In this document: one piece after another, positions 25,851 through 34,968 of the stretch
How the letters are laid out: each line of letters starts with the position of its first letter
Numbering within the stretch: position 1 is the first letter of the stretch
Made by a program: the position numbers and the translations under genes
Notes under the pieces: generated by a model
Databases searched by the model: none
Seen by the model: the letters and a program-made list of their open reading frames with translations, nothing else
What the model was told of the DNA's origin: nothing
NCBI RefSeq assembly: GCF_016765695.1
Contig: NZ_JAETGO010000023.1
Coordinates: 31,257 to 95,256 of the forward strand
Source of the DNA: Sporosalibacterium faouarense
GTDB taxonomy: Bacteria > Bacillota > Clostridia > Tissierellales > VENL01
DNA length: 64,000 nt
Direction of reading: 5' to 3'

Positions 25851-26081
25851 AATACTACTTTAGTAGTAAATAGAGTAACATAAAGTACTATATAAAATTA
25901 GCATTATGTATGGCGAAAAAGTAAAAAAACTTAGATATAATTTAGGAAGATAGGAGTATACTTTTTCAATGATATAGTAAAGAGCTTAATATATATAACT
26001 CAAATGATATTTTAGGTATAGTTTTATAATTAAGTAGTATTAATAAAATTTAAAAATGAGTTGAATTAATGGGGGGTAAAA

Positions 26082-27353
26082 ATGAGTAATGGTAAGGGAA
26101 GGTATAGAAAGAATTTCTTCTACATAATTCTAGTTATTGTAATGATGTCAATTTTTACCTATGGAATCATCAATACTTCTTATGCAACACGAAACTCACA
26201 AGTGCCTAATGTGTTAGTGACTCTCGAAAAAGGAGGAACTAGTCAACAAGGGAATTTATATGGTACTGGTTTATGGTTTCCAGGGTTAAAAAAAGAAGGA
26301 ATCATTAGAGTAGCTAATAATACAGGAAGAACTGTGAAAGTAGATAATTTAGGTATACAAGTTAAATTAACAGATACAAAACTAGGAATAGATAAAGAAG
26401 TTGTACTAAATTCATTTCTTAATAATATGAAGCTTAGTATTGAAAAAGGATATCTTTTTGCTTTTGATAAAGTAATCCTGGCAGAAACAAAAATCCATAA
26501 ATTGTTATATTCTCATAATAATGATGATTATAATGGCTATGATATTATAGTTGACGATCAGTTTACAATTAGAAATGGAAAATCCATAGATCTCAAATAT
26601 ACTCTATATATGAATAAGGAGTCGGGTGATGAGCTACAAGATCTTAGCGCTCAAATAAATTTCGTTATTAATTCAAGTGGTGATACAATAAATGATCCAC
26701 CAGACGATCCGCCAGATGACCCACCAAATGATCCAGATCCACCAGTAACTCCACCAAGTGACCCACCTCCAGAGGAGCCACCTACAGTAGAAGAGCCAGA
26801 AGAACCAACTGATACTCAGGATCATTGGGCTCATGATTGTATAATTACTTTAATTGAACATGGAGTTATAAAAGGTTATCCTGATGGAACTATACGTCCT
26901 GAGTATAAGGTGACTAGAGCTGAAGTAGCAGCATTGGTTGCAAGGGCATTGAAGGTTGAGGAAGACTTTTCTAAGGAACCAGTATACAAAGATGATATAC
27001 CTAAATGGGTAGAAGGATATGTAGTTGCTTTAACGGACTATAATATATATACTGGATACCCTGATAACACCTTTAGATCAGATAAATATATTTCTAGGGA
27101 AGAGGTAGTAGCTGTATTAATTAGAGGCTTTGAAAAGAGCTTAGATGCAAATAATAAATTAGATTTTAAAGATAAAGATGATATTGGCTTTTGGGCTGTA
27201 GACTATGTTAAATCAGGAGTGGAGAATAATGTGATTACTGGATACCCAGATGGTACATTTAAACCTAAAAATGATATAACTAGGGCAGAAGTATTCACTA
27301 TATTATGTAAGCTATTAGGGCTTCATGAAACGCATGTATATAAGATCGATTAA
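26082..27353 (+). CDS. SLH-anchored protein with TasA-like domain (SLH1)
   Basis: A 423-residue exported protein: signal peptide (cleavage near TSYA), a beta domain at 40-198, a Pro/Asp-rich linker at 203-243 made of DPP repeats, and three S-layer-homology domains (246-420; GYPDGT and ITRAE/VTRAE/ISREE motifs) that bind pyruvylated wall polymer. The beta domain has LWFPGLKKEGIIRVANN, and GDELQDLSAQINFVIN, which echoes the NxYQGLS end of TasA/camelysin domains. It has a paralogue at 31913-33211. It is probably the wall anchor for the secreted subunits. No terminator or promoter could be fixed, but a 270-base gap precedes it. Confidence 0.88.
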   Translation: MSNGKGRYRKNFFYIILVIVMMSIFTYGIINTSYATRNSQVPNVLVTLEKGGTSQQGNLYGTGLWFPGLKKEGIIRVANNTGRTVKVDNLGIQVKLTDTKLGIDKEVVLNSFLNNMKLSIEKGYLFAFDKVILAETKIHKLLYSHNNDDYNGYDIIVDDQFTIRNGKSIDLKYTLYMNKESGDELQDLSAQINFVINSSGDTINDPPDDPPDDPPNDPDPPVTPPSDPPPEEPPTVEEPEEPTDTQDHWAHDCIITLIEHGVIKGYPDGTIRPEYKVTRAEVAALVARALKVEEDFSKEPVYKDDIPKWVEGYVVALTDYNIYTGYPDNTFRSDKYISREEVVAVLIRGFEKSLDANNKLDFKDKDDIGFWAVDYVKSGVENNVITGYPDGTFKPKNDITRAEVFTILCKLLGLHETHVYKID

Positions 27354-27393
27354 TTATAAAAAACAAAATAAATATTTTATGTCACATTATAAA

Positions 27394-27422
27394 TAAGGGC
27401 CTTTGAGGTCCTTGTTTTTTTA
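27394..27422 (+). terminator. Intrinsic terminator after SLH1
   Basis: AAGGGCC (27395-27401) pairs with GGTCCTT (27407-27413), one G-T pair, followed by GTTTTTTTA. Confidence 0.8.
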
Positions 27423-27656
27423 TTTGAGGAAATTAAATATTTTTATAAGTCTTTATTTCTTTGAAAAGAGATTTATTTAACGGATTTTTTAAAAAAATAA
27501 AAAAAGAAAAAAATTAGTCTAAAATATAAATTTGTGGAAATAATAACCTCAAACGTTAATTGAATCTAATCTTGTTCTATTGTTACACAGTTAGTAAATT
27601 AATGAAAATATTGTACTGTGTAAAGATATGATTTTCATATGCGTTAATTAGATTTT
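27423..27656. other. AT-rich intergenic region before riboswitch 2
   Basis: About 230 bases without an ORF. It should hold the promoter of the second riboswitch-controlled operon; I could not pick a single convincing -35/-10 pair. A TGAGGAAATT word at 27424-27433 matches the end of the palindromic repeats, without a partner. Confidence 0.4.
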
Positions 27657-27722
27657 GGAGATTATGATGTATATTCTTTAAGTGGGCACCTAGGATATAC
27701 GGAGTCAGTGGTGCAACCGGCC
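27657..27722 (+). ncRNA. Cyclic-di-GMP-II riboswitch 2
   Basis: Same 66-base architecture as the copy at 18347-18412: GGAGATTATGA strand, GTGGGCACCTA, then CAGTGGTGCAACCGGCC. ATATTC (27671-27676) pairs with GGATAT (27693-27698), with a G-U pair where copy 1 has G-C, and GCACC with GGTGC. This compensation supports a selected structure. It precedes sipW and three TasA-like genes. Confidence 0.9.
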
Positions 27723-27756
27723 TTGTTTTATGGATATTATAAAATAAGGATTTTTT
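27721..27756 (+). terminator. Riboswitch-coupled intrinsic terminator 2
   Basis: CCTTGTTTTAT (27721-27731) pairs with ATAAAATAAGG (27739-27749), followed by ATTTTTT. The first two bases are the last two of the aptamer. The overlap is smaller than in copy 1 but again suggests that ligand-bound RNA reads through. Confidence 0.75.
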
Positions 27757-27801
27757 ACTGTAGATTTATAAGCAAAGATCTATTGATAAGGAGGAACTTT
27801 T

Positions 27802-28404
27802 ATGAAAGAAATAGCTAAAGAAACAGAAAAGAATAAAAGTATAGTGAAAAAATTGATTAAGTGGTCATCAAATATTGCAATTATTATTTTAGTTGTGTTA
27901 GTTGTTACATCCTTGTATTCATCATTTAAATCAAGAAATGATCCTAGTTATATACCTTCAGTATTAGGCTACAAGCCTATGTCAGTGCTTACAGGAAGTA
28001 TGGACCCAACCCTTAAGCCTGGTGATATGGTTATTGTTAAGGCAACTGACCCTAATATTCTCAAAGTTAATGATGTAATTACATATAGGGTAAGCAACTC
28101 AACGTTGATAACTCATAGGATTATTGAAATTACAAATGAGGACCAACATCTTTATTTTAAAACTAAGGGAGATGCTAACAATACCGAAGATCAAAGACTG
28201 ATATCATCCGAACAAGTGGTTGGTAGGTTAGCTTTTAGTATTCCCAAGGGAGGATACATAGTTAACTGGATTAAAAGTCCATTAGGACTTATATTACTAG
28301 TGATTTTGCCAATAACTTTCCTTTTAGTAGGAGAAATAAAATCCATATTTTCTCAAGTGGATAAAAACAAAGAAGCTAATCCGAAGGATGATATGGAAGT
28401 ATAA
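27802..28404 (+). CDS. sipW: SipW-type signal peptidase
   Basis: A 200-residue S26B signal peptidase: an N-terminal membrane helix (22-41), Ser66 in LTGSMDPT, His105 in ITHRII, Asp124 in KGDANN, and a second membrane helix at about 165-185. In Bacillus SipW cleaves TasA and TapA; three TasA-like genes follow directly, so it is their processing enzyme. It starts with an ATG after AAGGAGG and is the first gene behind the second c-di-GMP-II riboswitch. Confidence 0.93.
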   Translation: MKEIAKETEKNKSIVKKLIKWSSNIAIIILVVLVVTSLYSSFKSRNDPSYIPSVLGYKPMSVLTGSMDPTLKPGDMVIVKATDPNILKVNDVITYRVSNSTLITHRIIEITNEDQHLYFKTKGDANNTEDQRLISSEQVVGRLAFSIPKGGYIVNWIKSPLGLILLVILPITFLLVGEIKSIFSQVDKNKEANPKDDMEV

Positions 28405-28485
28405 AACTTAGTAATATCTGTAGATTATATATCTAGTACATGAAAGAACACTATAATATGGGGGTGATATGAAAAAGTAAAGGGG

Positions 28486-28518
28486 AGCATGGGACATCCC
28501 TGCTAAGATATCCCATGC
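28486..28518 (+). repeat. Leader hairpin before the first TasA-like gene
   Basis: GCATGGGA and TCCCATGC enclose 16 bases (28487-28517). No T run follows, so it is not a terminator; it may stabilise or separate the mRNA of the abundant subunit genes from that of sipW. Confidence 0.5.
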
Positions 28519-28601
28519 CAAAAAGAAAAATGTAAATATATTCACTACTATTTTACCACAAAACCTAAAAAAAATTAAGAACATTTAGGAGGATGATTAT
28601 T

Positions 28602-29867
28602 TTGAAGAAAAGATTAGTTTTAAGTTTATTACTAGTCGGATTGTTAGCATTTAGTGCAGGAATGGGCACTTTTGCATGGTTTGCCAGTCAAGCAACAAGT
28701 TCAAATAATACTTTTGCTGCTGGAACTTTGACTGTTTCATTAGAGGGGCAAGATACAGAACAAAATGACTTCTCGATAGATGGTCCAATTCAACCAGGAG
28801 ATATAGTGACTAGAGATTCCAATGGAGATCCAGGATATGCAACAATAGAGATAGTTAATAGTGGATCTTTAGATCTTGGATATTTTGATAATTTTGTACT
28901 AGATGATGATCCAAATGATGAAACAGATACTAAATTAGCTGAAGCAATATATATTAAGAACTGGAAAAACTCTTTGTGGAAAACCGATGGAGATGAAGGA
29001 TATACTCAGCTTTGGGAAGATCATTTTATAGTAGAAGGAGTAGGACAATATCCATTTTTTAATAATACTACTGATGCTAATAGCGACGGAAAAATATCCC
29101 TTGCTGAGTGGCTAAATGATGGAAATACTCAGATGGGTATACCAAATGGATGGGATGTAGGTGGCTTAAAACCAGGAAGCAAGTTTGTTCAGCAGTTTGA
29201 ATTAGCATTCGATGAGAATGCAAATAACGATTACCAAGGATTGTCTTTAACAGGGAAATTCAAAGTCGTAGCGGGACAGGTTAATATACCAGCGATTCGT
29301 CAATTAATGATTGATAATAATATACCAACTGGAACAGGTGCCGAAGCAAAGGTTCCTGAGATGCTGGAACGTATTTCTCAACAAGAAGATAAAAAAGCTC
29401 CTACAATAGGGAATGAGTTGGCAACAATAAATACTAATAATAGAAGAATTAGTTTAAGCTTTTCAATTGATGAAATGATTAATCTTGATTTAAACAATCC
29501 TGGAGATATACAAATAACATATGGAACAATGGAAAATAGTGTTTTCTCGCCTGCCCTCAAAGAAGATAATACGCCAATTACTAAATTTAAAGCATGGTCC
29601 GCATATTTAAATGGATATATAGAAGAAGAAAAGGTGCGATTTGGTCAAGGGGTAGAAGGATTAGAAGAATACAACGGAGAGAGAGTATTAAACACTGTTC
29701 CTAAAAATACAATGTTGAGCACTACTGTTGACCCTAACTATGAAACAATGGGATATGCAGATGACGATGCTTTTTGGCAAGCACTAGAGAATGGTAATGT
29801 AGCAATTGAAATAGTTGTTTTTGATAACTCTGGTAATTCAACTACACAATATGTTATAGCACAATAA
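28602..29867 (+). CDS. TasA-like fibre protein with C-terminal extension
   Basis: A 421-residue exported protein. The precursor end MGTFAWFASQATSSNNTFAAGT is near the TasA/camelysin form and NDYQGLSLTGKFKV closes the sandwich at about residue 225. An EF-like loop (DANSDGKISLAEW) lies in the insert. Residues 230-421 are a C-terminal extension of unknown fold with a beta-rich, Ig-like composition. TTG start 9 bases after AGGAGG; the ATG at 28593 touches that site. First of three paralogous genes behind sipW. Confidence 0.85.
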   Translation: MKKRLVLSLLLVGLLAFSAGMGTFAWFASQATSSNNTFAAGTLTVSLEGQDTEQNDFSIDGPIQPGDIVTRDSNGDPGYATIEIVNSGSLDLGYFDNFVLDDDPNDETDTKLAEAIYIKNWKNSLWKTDGDEGYTQLWEDHFIVEGVGQYPFFNNTTDANSDGKISLAEWLNDGNTQMGIPNGWDVGGLKPGSKFVQQFELAFDENANNDYQGLSLTGKFKVVAGQVNIPAIRQLMIDNNIPTGTGAEAKVPEMLERISQQEDKKAPTIGNELATINTNNRRISLSFSIDEMINLDLNNPGDIQITYGTMENSVFSPALKEDNTPITKFKAWSAYLNGYIEEEKVRFGQGVEGLEEYNGERVLNTVPKNTMLSTTVDPNYETMGYADDDAFWQALENGNVAIEIVVFDNSGNSTTQYVIAQ

Positions 29868-29915
29868 GAGATAGGATAGAAAAGATAAATTTAGAAGATT
29901 AGGGAGGAATATTAA

Positions 29916-30620
29916 ATGACAAAGAAAGCTTTATTGAGTATTACTTTAATAGGATTATTAGCTTTTGGTGTAGGAATGGGAACATATGCATGGTTCACTA
30001 GCCAAGCAACTAGCTCCAACAATAGCTTCGCAACAGGAACGTTAGCTTTAGCTACAGCAGGTGAAGGAAGTATAAACATAGATTTGAATACAGCAAATCT
30101 TCAACCAGGTGATATATTAACAGGAGATGATACAACAGAATTCGCTTCAATTACAATAGAAAATGATGGCAGTCTCAACATGGCTACCTTCGGAAGATTC
30201 ACAGTAGATGGCAACCTAGCAGACGATATGATTATCACTGATTACAAAGCAGAATTCTTTCACAAAGAAGATAGTCAACCATATCGTGTTGACAATTTTA
30301 TCGAAAATGGAGTAAAGCATAATGATCAATTCGCTTCAAATATGTATGATTGGGTAAATGGGAACGGACCACTGGATATACCTGGAACTGCTTGGGATGA
30401 AGAAGCACTGAAACCAGGAGATTACTTTACTATAACATTTAGATTAGTATACGACAAAAATGCTACAGCTCAGGGAGAAACTGCAAATTTAGGTTATGAA
30501 GTATATGGTACACAAGTTAGAGAAGGAGCAATACAAGCTTTAAATTTAGAAGGTGTATCTGATGAATATATAGCTAATTATGCTTATCCCTATCTTTTAA
30601 ATCAAGTTAGTCCTGAGTAG
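29916..30620 (+). CDS. TasA/camelysin-like fibre protein
   Basis: A 234-residue exported protein and the closest to plain TasA of the set. The precursor end MGTYAWFTSQATSSNNSFAT and first strand TGTLALATAGEG are followed by NLQPGDILTGD, a motif nearly identical to TasA (NLKPGDKLTKD), and IENDGSLNMATF. No C-terminal extension beyond the sandwich apart from 30 residues. It shares the SQATSSNN segment with its neighbours, so it arose by gene duplication. It likely assembles with them into one extracellular fibre. Confidence 0.88.
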   Translation: MTKKALLSITLIGLLAFGVGMGTYAWFTSQATSSNNSFATGTLALATAGEGSINIDLNTANLQPGDILTGDDTTEFASITIENDGSLNMATFGRFTVDGNLADDMIITDYKAEFFHKEDSQPYRVDNFIENGVKHNDQFASNMYDWVNGNGPLDIPGTAWDEEALKPGDYFTITFRLVYDKNATAQGETANLGYEVYGTQVREGAIQALNLEGVSDEYIANYAYPYLLNQVSPE

Positions 30621-30719
30621 AAAAGATCAAACTGGAAGAAATTTATGCAAATATGATAATTTTGCTTTTAATATGCTTGAATAATTAAAACCATTTCATA
30701 TTAAGAAGGAGGGAATTAG

Positions 30720-31817
30720 GTGAAGAAGAAAAGCTTGGGTGTAATTCTCGTTGTAATTTTAATTTGTTCGATGGCTGGGGCAGGAACTATGGCTTGGTTC
30801 ACTAGTCAAGCTACTAGTGATAATAATGTTTTTGCAGCTGGTACATTGATCTTAGGCTCGGAAGGAGCTAATAATGATGATATTTATAATACATTTGAGA
30901 AAGTAGAGTTTCCAGATATGGAGCCTGGTCAACCATTTGTGCAGGTACAAGAAACTATATTAAAAAATGTAGGGTCACTACCTTTTTATCTATATAGAAT
31001 GACAGCATCACAGTTAGAGGATAATAATCTGAACAATGAGATTGATGATACTAAATTAAATGATGTCTTAACATTAAAAATCACTTTAAAGGATATGGAA
31101 GAAGATGCAGATGAAGAACAAGTATACTATGGCAAATTAAGTCAATTAAAGCTTGATAATGGAGGATTTTTTGATCCTATATATGATGTACGACCAGGTG
31201 AAAAGAAGGTGATGAAAATTTATGCCGAATTGCCACCTGAAGTTACTAATGAATATCAAGGACTAAGCATGATATGTGATCTAACACTATATGCTAAGCA
31301 AAACAATGTTCCTATTCAGGGAGATCCCCAAAATCAGTGGCATGATTTACAACAAGGGAGTGTAACGAATTTCTCAGTTAAAGGTATAAATCATAGGCCT
31401 CTTCTTAGAAATCTGGTGACTTTTGACTGGGATTGGAATCCAGATGATAGTGATTATGAATTCTATGAAATTATGATAAAACACGAAACTGGTGATCCTA
31501 ATGCTCAAATAACTGAGGAACGATGGGAAACAGAAGAGCCATTTCTTTGGTGGACAATTAAAACTCAACACTTATCAGAGGATATAGAAGTATATGATAT
31601 GCTGACTGGTGAAGAGGTCGATTTAGATAAATGGGATGTTATTTGGGATCCATCAGAAGATAATATCAGCATTGCAATGTCAGCTTTTCCATCTGATTGG
31701 GATGGAATGGAAATAAAATTATCAGGTACTCAATATGAAGACCTGAATTCACCTGGAAACCCAGAGATAGATACTATTCAAAGTTTACCAATACAATATT
31801 GGTCATTTGATAGATAG
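30720..31817 (+). CDS. TasA-like protein with C-terminal extension
   Basis: A 365-residue exported protein. The precursor end GAGTMAWFTSQATSDNNVFAA and the NEYQGLSMICDLTLYAKQ strand delimit a TasA-like sandwich of about 200 residues. The C-terminal 155 residues are rich in Trp, Asp and Glu and resemble no family I know. GTG start after AAGGAGGG. It is the last of three paralogues behind sipW and is followed by a long palindrome. Confidence 0.83.
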   Translation: MKKKSLGVILVVILICSMAGAGTMAWFTSQATSDNNVFAAGTLILGSEGANNDDIYNTFEKVEFPDMEPGQPFVQVQETILKNVGSLPFYLYRMTASQLEDNNLNNEIDDTKLNDVLTLKITLKDMEEDADEEQVYYGKLSQLKLDNGGFFDPIYDVRPGEKKVMKIYAELPPEVTNEYQGLSMICDLTLYAKQNNVPIQGDPQNQWHDLQQGSVTNFSVKGINHRPLLRNLVTFDWDWNPDDSDYEFYEIMIKHETGDPNAQITEERWETEEPFLWWTIKTQHLSEDIEVYDMLTGEEVDLDKWDVIWDPSEDNISIAMSAFPSDWDGMEIKLSGTQYEDLNSPGNPEIDTIQSLPIQYWSFDR

Positions 31818-31819
31818 AG

Positions 31820-31858
31820 TTAATACAAGTAGAGTTGACTCAACTCTACTTGTATTAA
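31820..31858 (+). terminator. Long inverted repeat, probable terminator
   Basis: Arms of 19 bases at 31820-31838 and 31840-31858 (core AAGTAGAGTTGA) with a 1-base centre. There is no good T run, so termination may be partial. Confidence 0.6.
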
Positions 31859-31912
31859 TACTTCATAAAAGTCAAAGATATTTATAGACTTTTGCAAGTG
31901 GGAGGTGGATGT

Positions 31913-33211
31913 GTGGTAAGAAAATATTTCTTAAAAAGAGTTACATCAATAATTGTTTTTGCATTATTGTTTGGAATAGTACCAACGAATTTTCAATATG
32001 GATATGCTGATAATAAAGCTCAACCTGATATAACATTATATATACAGGGGGAGGATTCTGAAGGTGGGCCTATGTTTCATACTTCAGGAGATGCATCGGC
32101 AAACTCACTTTGGGCTCCTGGAGTTACTAAAAATGGGACCTGGAGAATTTATAATAATTATTCCGAGAGAATTAAAGTGAATAATCTTAGCTTAGTTATG
32201 AATTTGGAAAAGTTAGAGAATGGCAAATATAAAAAAATTACAGATAAAGAACTGATTGAAACCTACGCTAAAAGTATGAAGGTAACGGTAAAGAAAGGAA
32301 CAATACTAAACTTTACAAATACAATTTTTGACAAAAGTTTTTTTGAAATGCTTTATGGAAAAAACAATCTGGAATATGATGGATATGACCTACCTACATC
32401 AGATCAGTTTAGTATTAGATCAAATAAATATGTTGATTTAGAATATACTGTTCATATGAAAGAAGACGCTGGCAATGAATTACAAGGGATTAGGGCTAAT
32501 GTAAGCTTTATAATCAATAGCCATGAAAATCCAAAGTATGATCCCCCAGATTCACACAATGATTCCGATGATTCGGATAAGGAAACTGATTCTGATGAAT
32601 CAAGTAACGCAGAGGGTTTAAGTGAAATAGATGACTCAGATAGCTCAGATGAACCACCAGATATTCAAAGTCACTGGGCCCATGACTGTATAATAACCCT
32701 AATTGATTATGACATAATAAAAGGGTATCCTGATGGTACCATAAGACCCGAAAACTATGTAACTAGACAAGAAGTAGCTGCATTGATAGGTAGAGCTTTA
32801 GGGGTTGAAGAAGATAATTCAAAAGAGCCTAAATACAGTGATGTTATACCTGGTTGGGTAAAAGGATATGTAAATACTCTAACGGAAATGGGAATATTTA
32901 AAGGATATCCACTTAATCAATTTAAGCCTGATAGAAATATCTCCAGAGAAGAAATGGTAGCAGTATTGATTAGAGCGTTTAAATTAGAAGATGAAAAAGT
33001 ATTTAATTTGGAATTTGAGGATAAAGATGAAATAGGACAATGGGCTTTAGAATATATAAGAGCTGGAGTGCAAAATAATGTTGTAACTGGCTATCCAGAC
33101 AATACTTTCAAGCCTAAAGAAAGTATAACTAGAGGAGAATTGTTTACACTATTATGCAAAGTTCTAGAGTATCATGAGGAGCATAAACAGCAAGAAGTTA
33201 GTAGTTCCTGA
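31913..33211 (+). CDS. SLH-anchored protein with TasA-like domain (SLH2)
   Basis: A 432-residue paralogue of the protein at 26082-27353: signal peptide (cleavage near YGYA), beta domain with LWAPGVTKNGTWRIYNN and GNELQGIRANVSFIIN, an acidic Asp/Ser-rich linker at about 210-250 in place of the proline linker, and three S-layer-homology domains (GYPDGT, GYPDNT; motifs VTRQE, ISREE, ITRGE). The GTG at 31913 is 7 bases after GGGAGG. The different linkers suggest anchors of different reach or charge. It precedes the coiled-coil protein by 14 bases. Confidence 0.87.
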   Translation: MVRKYFLKRVTSIIVFALLFGIVPTNFQYGYADNKAQPDITLYIQGEDSEGGPMFHTSGDASANSLWAPGVTKNGTWRIYNNYSERIKVNNLSLVMNLEKLENGKYKKITDKELIETYAKSMKVTVKKGTILNFTNTIFDKSFFEMLYGKNNLEYDGYDLPTSDQFSIRSNKYVDLEYTVHMKEDAGNELQGIRANVSFIINSHENPKYDPPDSHNDSDDSDKETDSDESSNAEGLSEIDDSDSSDEPPDIQSHWAHDCIITLIDYDIIKGYPDGTIRPENYVTRQEVAALIGRALGVEEDNSKEPKYSDVIPGWVKGYVNTLTEMGIFKGYPLNQFKPDRNISREEMVAVLIRAFKLEDEKVFNLEFEDKDEIGQWALEYIRAGVQNNVVTGYPDNTFKPKESITRGELFTLLCKVLEYHEEHKQQEVSSS

Positions 33212-33225
33212 GGAGGTGAAGTCTA

Positions 33226-34698
33226 TTGAAGAAAAATGGTAATTATTTCAAAAGATTAGCGACAAAAACAGTAGTAGTTTTGATAGGAGGAGCTTTAGTA
33301 GGATTTATTCTTATGAGCGACATAGGTACCTATTCGTGGTTTATAGGTGAATCAGATAAGGAAATTAGTGCTTTGGCAGCAAGTACAGATGATATAATTG
33401 AAAATTTAGAGGTAATTGAAAATAGTAATGGTGGAAAAGCGATAAGATTTGAGAAATCACAAGATTTTACCAGTGACCCTGTTATGTACTTCTCGGTTCA
33501 TGGCGAGGCATCAGAATATATACTACATATTAACCCTGTAAAGCTAGATAGATTTGGAGAGTATACTATTTCCTTAGAGCCAAATATTAACTTTATTCAA
33601 TTTGCAAAGCTTTTGGTAAGAAAAGACAACTTAGTTAGAGGAAAGATAAGAGTTAAGTATTTAAATGAGTTTATAGATGAAGAACAAGATATTGAATTGT
33701 CTAAGGAATATCTAATATCTAGATACTGGGAAAATATAAAGAGGGAAGATGGAAAGTTTATAAAAAATGAAGATAGTGATGAAGTAAAAGGACAACTGAC
33801 AAATCTTATAACATATATTGCTAATCATGTAGATTGGAGTAGTGATAAAAAACAAAAAACTGACTATGAAAGTGACACTATTCAATCACCTGTAAAAAGA
33901 ATACTATTATCTAAATATCAGACTCAAATTGTAAATACGATTGTTCCCAGACTGATACCTCATTTAGAAGATTTGTATAACATGATTGATAGCCTCACTA
34001 ATAGTTTAAATGAACAAATTGCTGATAATGATAAATTGAAAGCAGAAAATGAAACATTAGGTAAAAATATTAAAATATTAGAATTAGAAAAAGATGAATT
34101 AAATATACAAAAAGATGATTTAAAAGCAACAAAATCCAATTTAGAAAGTAAAATAAAAAATCTTGAGCAAACGATTATCCAACTAAGTAATCAGTTACAA
34201 GATGAGAAGACATCAATAGAAGAGGAACAATCGCTAGATGATGACAAAGTAGAAGAAAATAATGAAGAGACTATATCATCGGATGATGACGTAGATGGGT
34301 CCTTAGAGCAAGACGAGTCAAGTTCATCGGAGAATCAAAACATAGAGAAAACGGAGAATGAAGATACAGGAGATAAAGAATTACTAGAAAAGGAAGAACA
34401 ATCGTCAAATAATGATGATGACAAAGTAGAAGAAAGTGATGAGGACACTATAACATCGGATGATAGTACAGAAGAGTCCTCAGAGGAAGATGAGTTAAGT
34501 TCGTTGGAAAATCAAGGTACAGAAGAAATAGGGAGCGAAGATACAGGAAATGAAGAATTAATAGAAGAGGAAGAACAGCCATCAAATAGTGATAATGATA
34601 TACCAAAGGATAGCGATGAGATTTTATCATCTTCTGATGAAAGCGATGGAGAAAATATTGATGAGAACGCTGATAATACTGTGGGAGATGAAATCTAA
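33226..34698 (+). CDS. TasA-type signal, coiled coil and acidic repeat protein
   Basis: A 490-residue exported protein. The precursor end DIGTYSWFIGES is a TasA-type SipW site. It is followed by a domain of about 170 residues (FTSDPVMYFSVHGEASEY, LEPNINFIQFAKLLVRK), a coiled coil at about 250-325, and a strongly acidic tail with two to three imperfect repeats of about 57 residues (EEEQS, DDDKVEE, SSENQ, EDTGDKEL). Start TTG after GAGGAGGTG. The tail is highly negatively charged and may bind calcium or cationic polymers. It is probably cotranscribed with SLH2, and no similar protein is known to me. Confidence 0.75.
   Translation: MKKNGNYFKRLATKTVVVLIGGALVGFILMSDIGTYSWFIGESDKEISALAASTDDIIENLEVIENSNGGKAIRFEKSQDFTSDPVMYFSVHGEASEYILHINPVKLDRFGEYTISLEPNINFIQFAKLLVRKDNLVRGKIRVKYLNEFIDEEQDIELSKEYLISRYWENIKREDGKFIKNEDSDEVKGQLTNLITYIANHVDWSSDKKQKTDYESDTIQSPVKRILLSKYQTQIVNTIVPRLIPHLEDLYNMIDSLTNSLNEQIADNDKLKAENETLGKNIKILELEKDELNIQKDDLKATKSNLESKIKNLEQTIIQLSNQLQDEKTSIEEEQSLDDDKVEENNEETISSDDDVDGSLEQDESSSSENQNIEKTENEDTGDKELLEKEEQSSNNDDDKVEESDEDTITSDDSTEESSEEDELSSLENQGTEEIGSEDTGNEELIEEEEQPSNSDNDIPKDSDEILSSSDESDGENIDENADNTVGDEI
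34218..34600 (+). repeat. Acidic coding tandem repeat
   Basis: Near-identical words GAACAATCG and a DDDKVEE-coding stretch recur about 171 and 177 bases apart, giving two full and one partial copy of a repeat unit of 57-59 codons inside the coiled-coil protein gene. Confidence 0.7.
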
Positions 34699-34730
34699 TA
34701 TCTGAATTAGGTAAGAAAACAAAAAAGTAA

Positions 34731-34786
34731 AATAAATATAAAAGGTCTAAAACACATGATGTGTTTTAGACCTTTTATATTTATTT
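34731..34786 (+). terminator. Strong intrinsic terminator
   Basis: Perfect inverted repeat with 27-base arms (34731-34757 / 34759-34785; core GGTCTAAAACACAT), ending in TTTATATTTATT. It ends the matrix locus. Confidence 0.85.
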
Positions 34787-34968
34787 GTCATGACTAAAAT
34801 TTACTTTAGAAACATTGAAATCTATCATATTGAAATATAAATTATTTCAATTACTTTAAAAAAGTAATTTTTTAGGACATTTAATCATAATATATTGCAT
34901 ATGTATATATTAATATAATAGATGTTCTTAATGTGAGAAGAATCAGATAAAGGGGAGGAGGATAAGAA

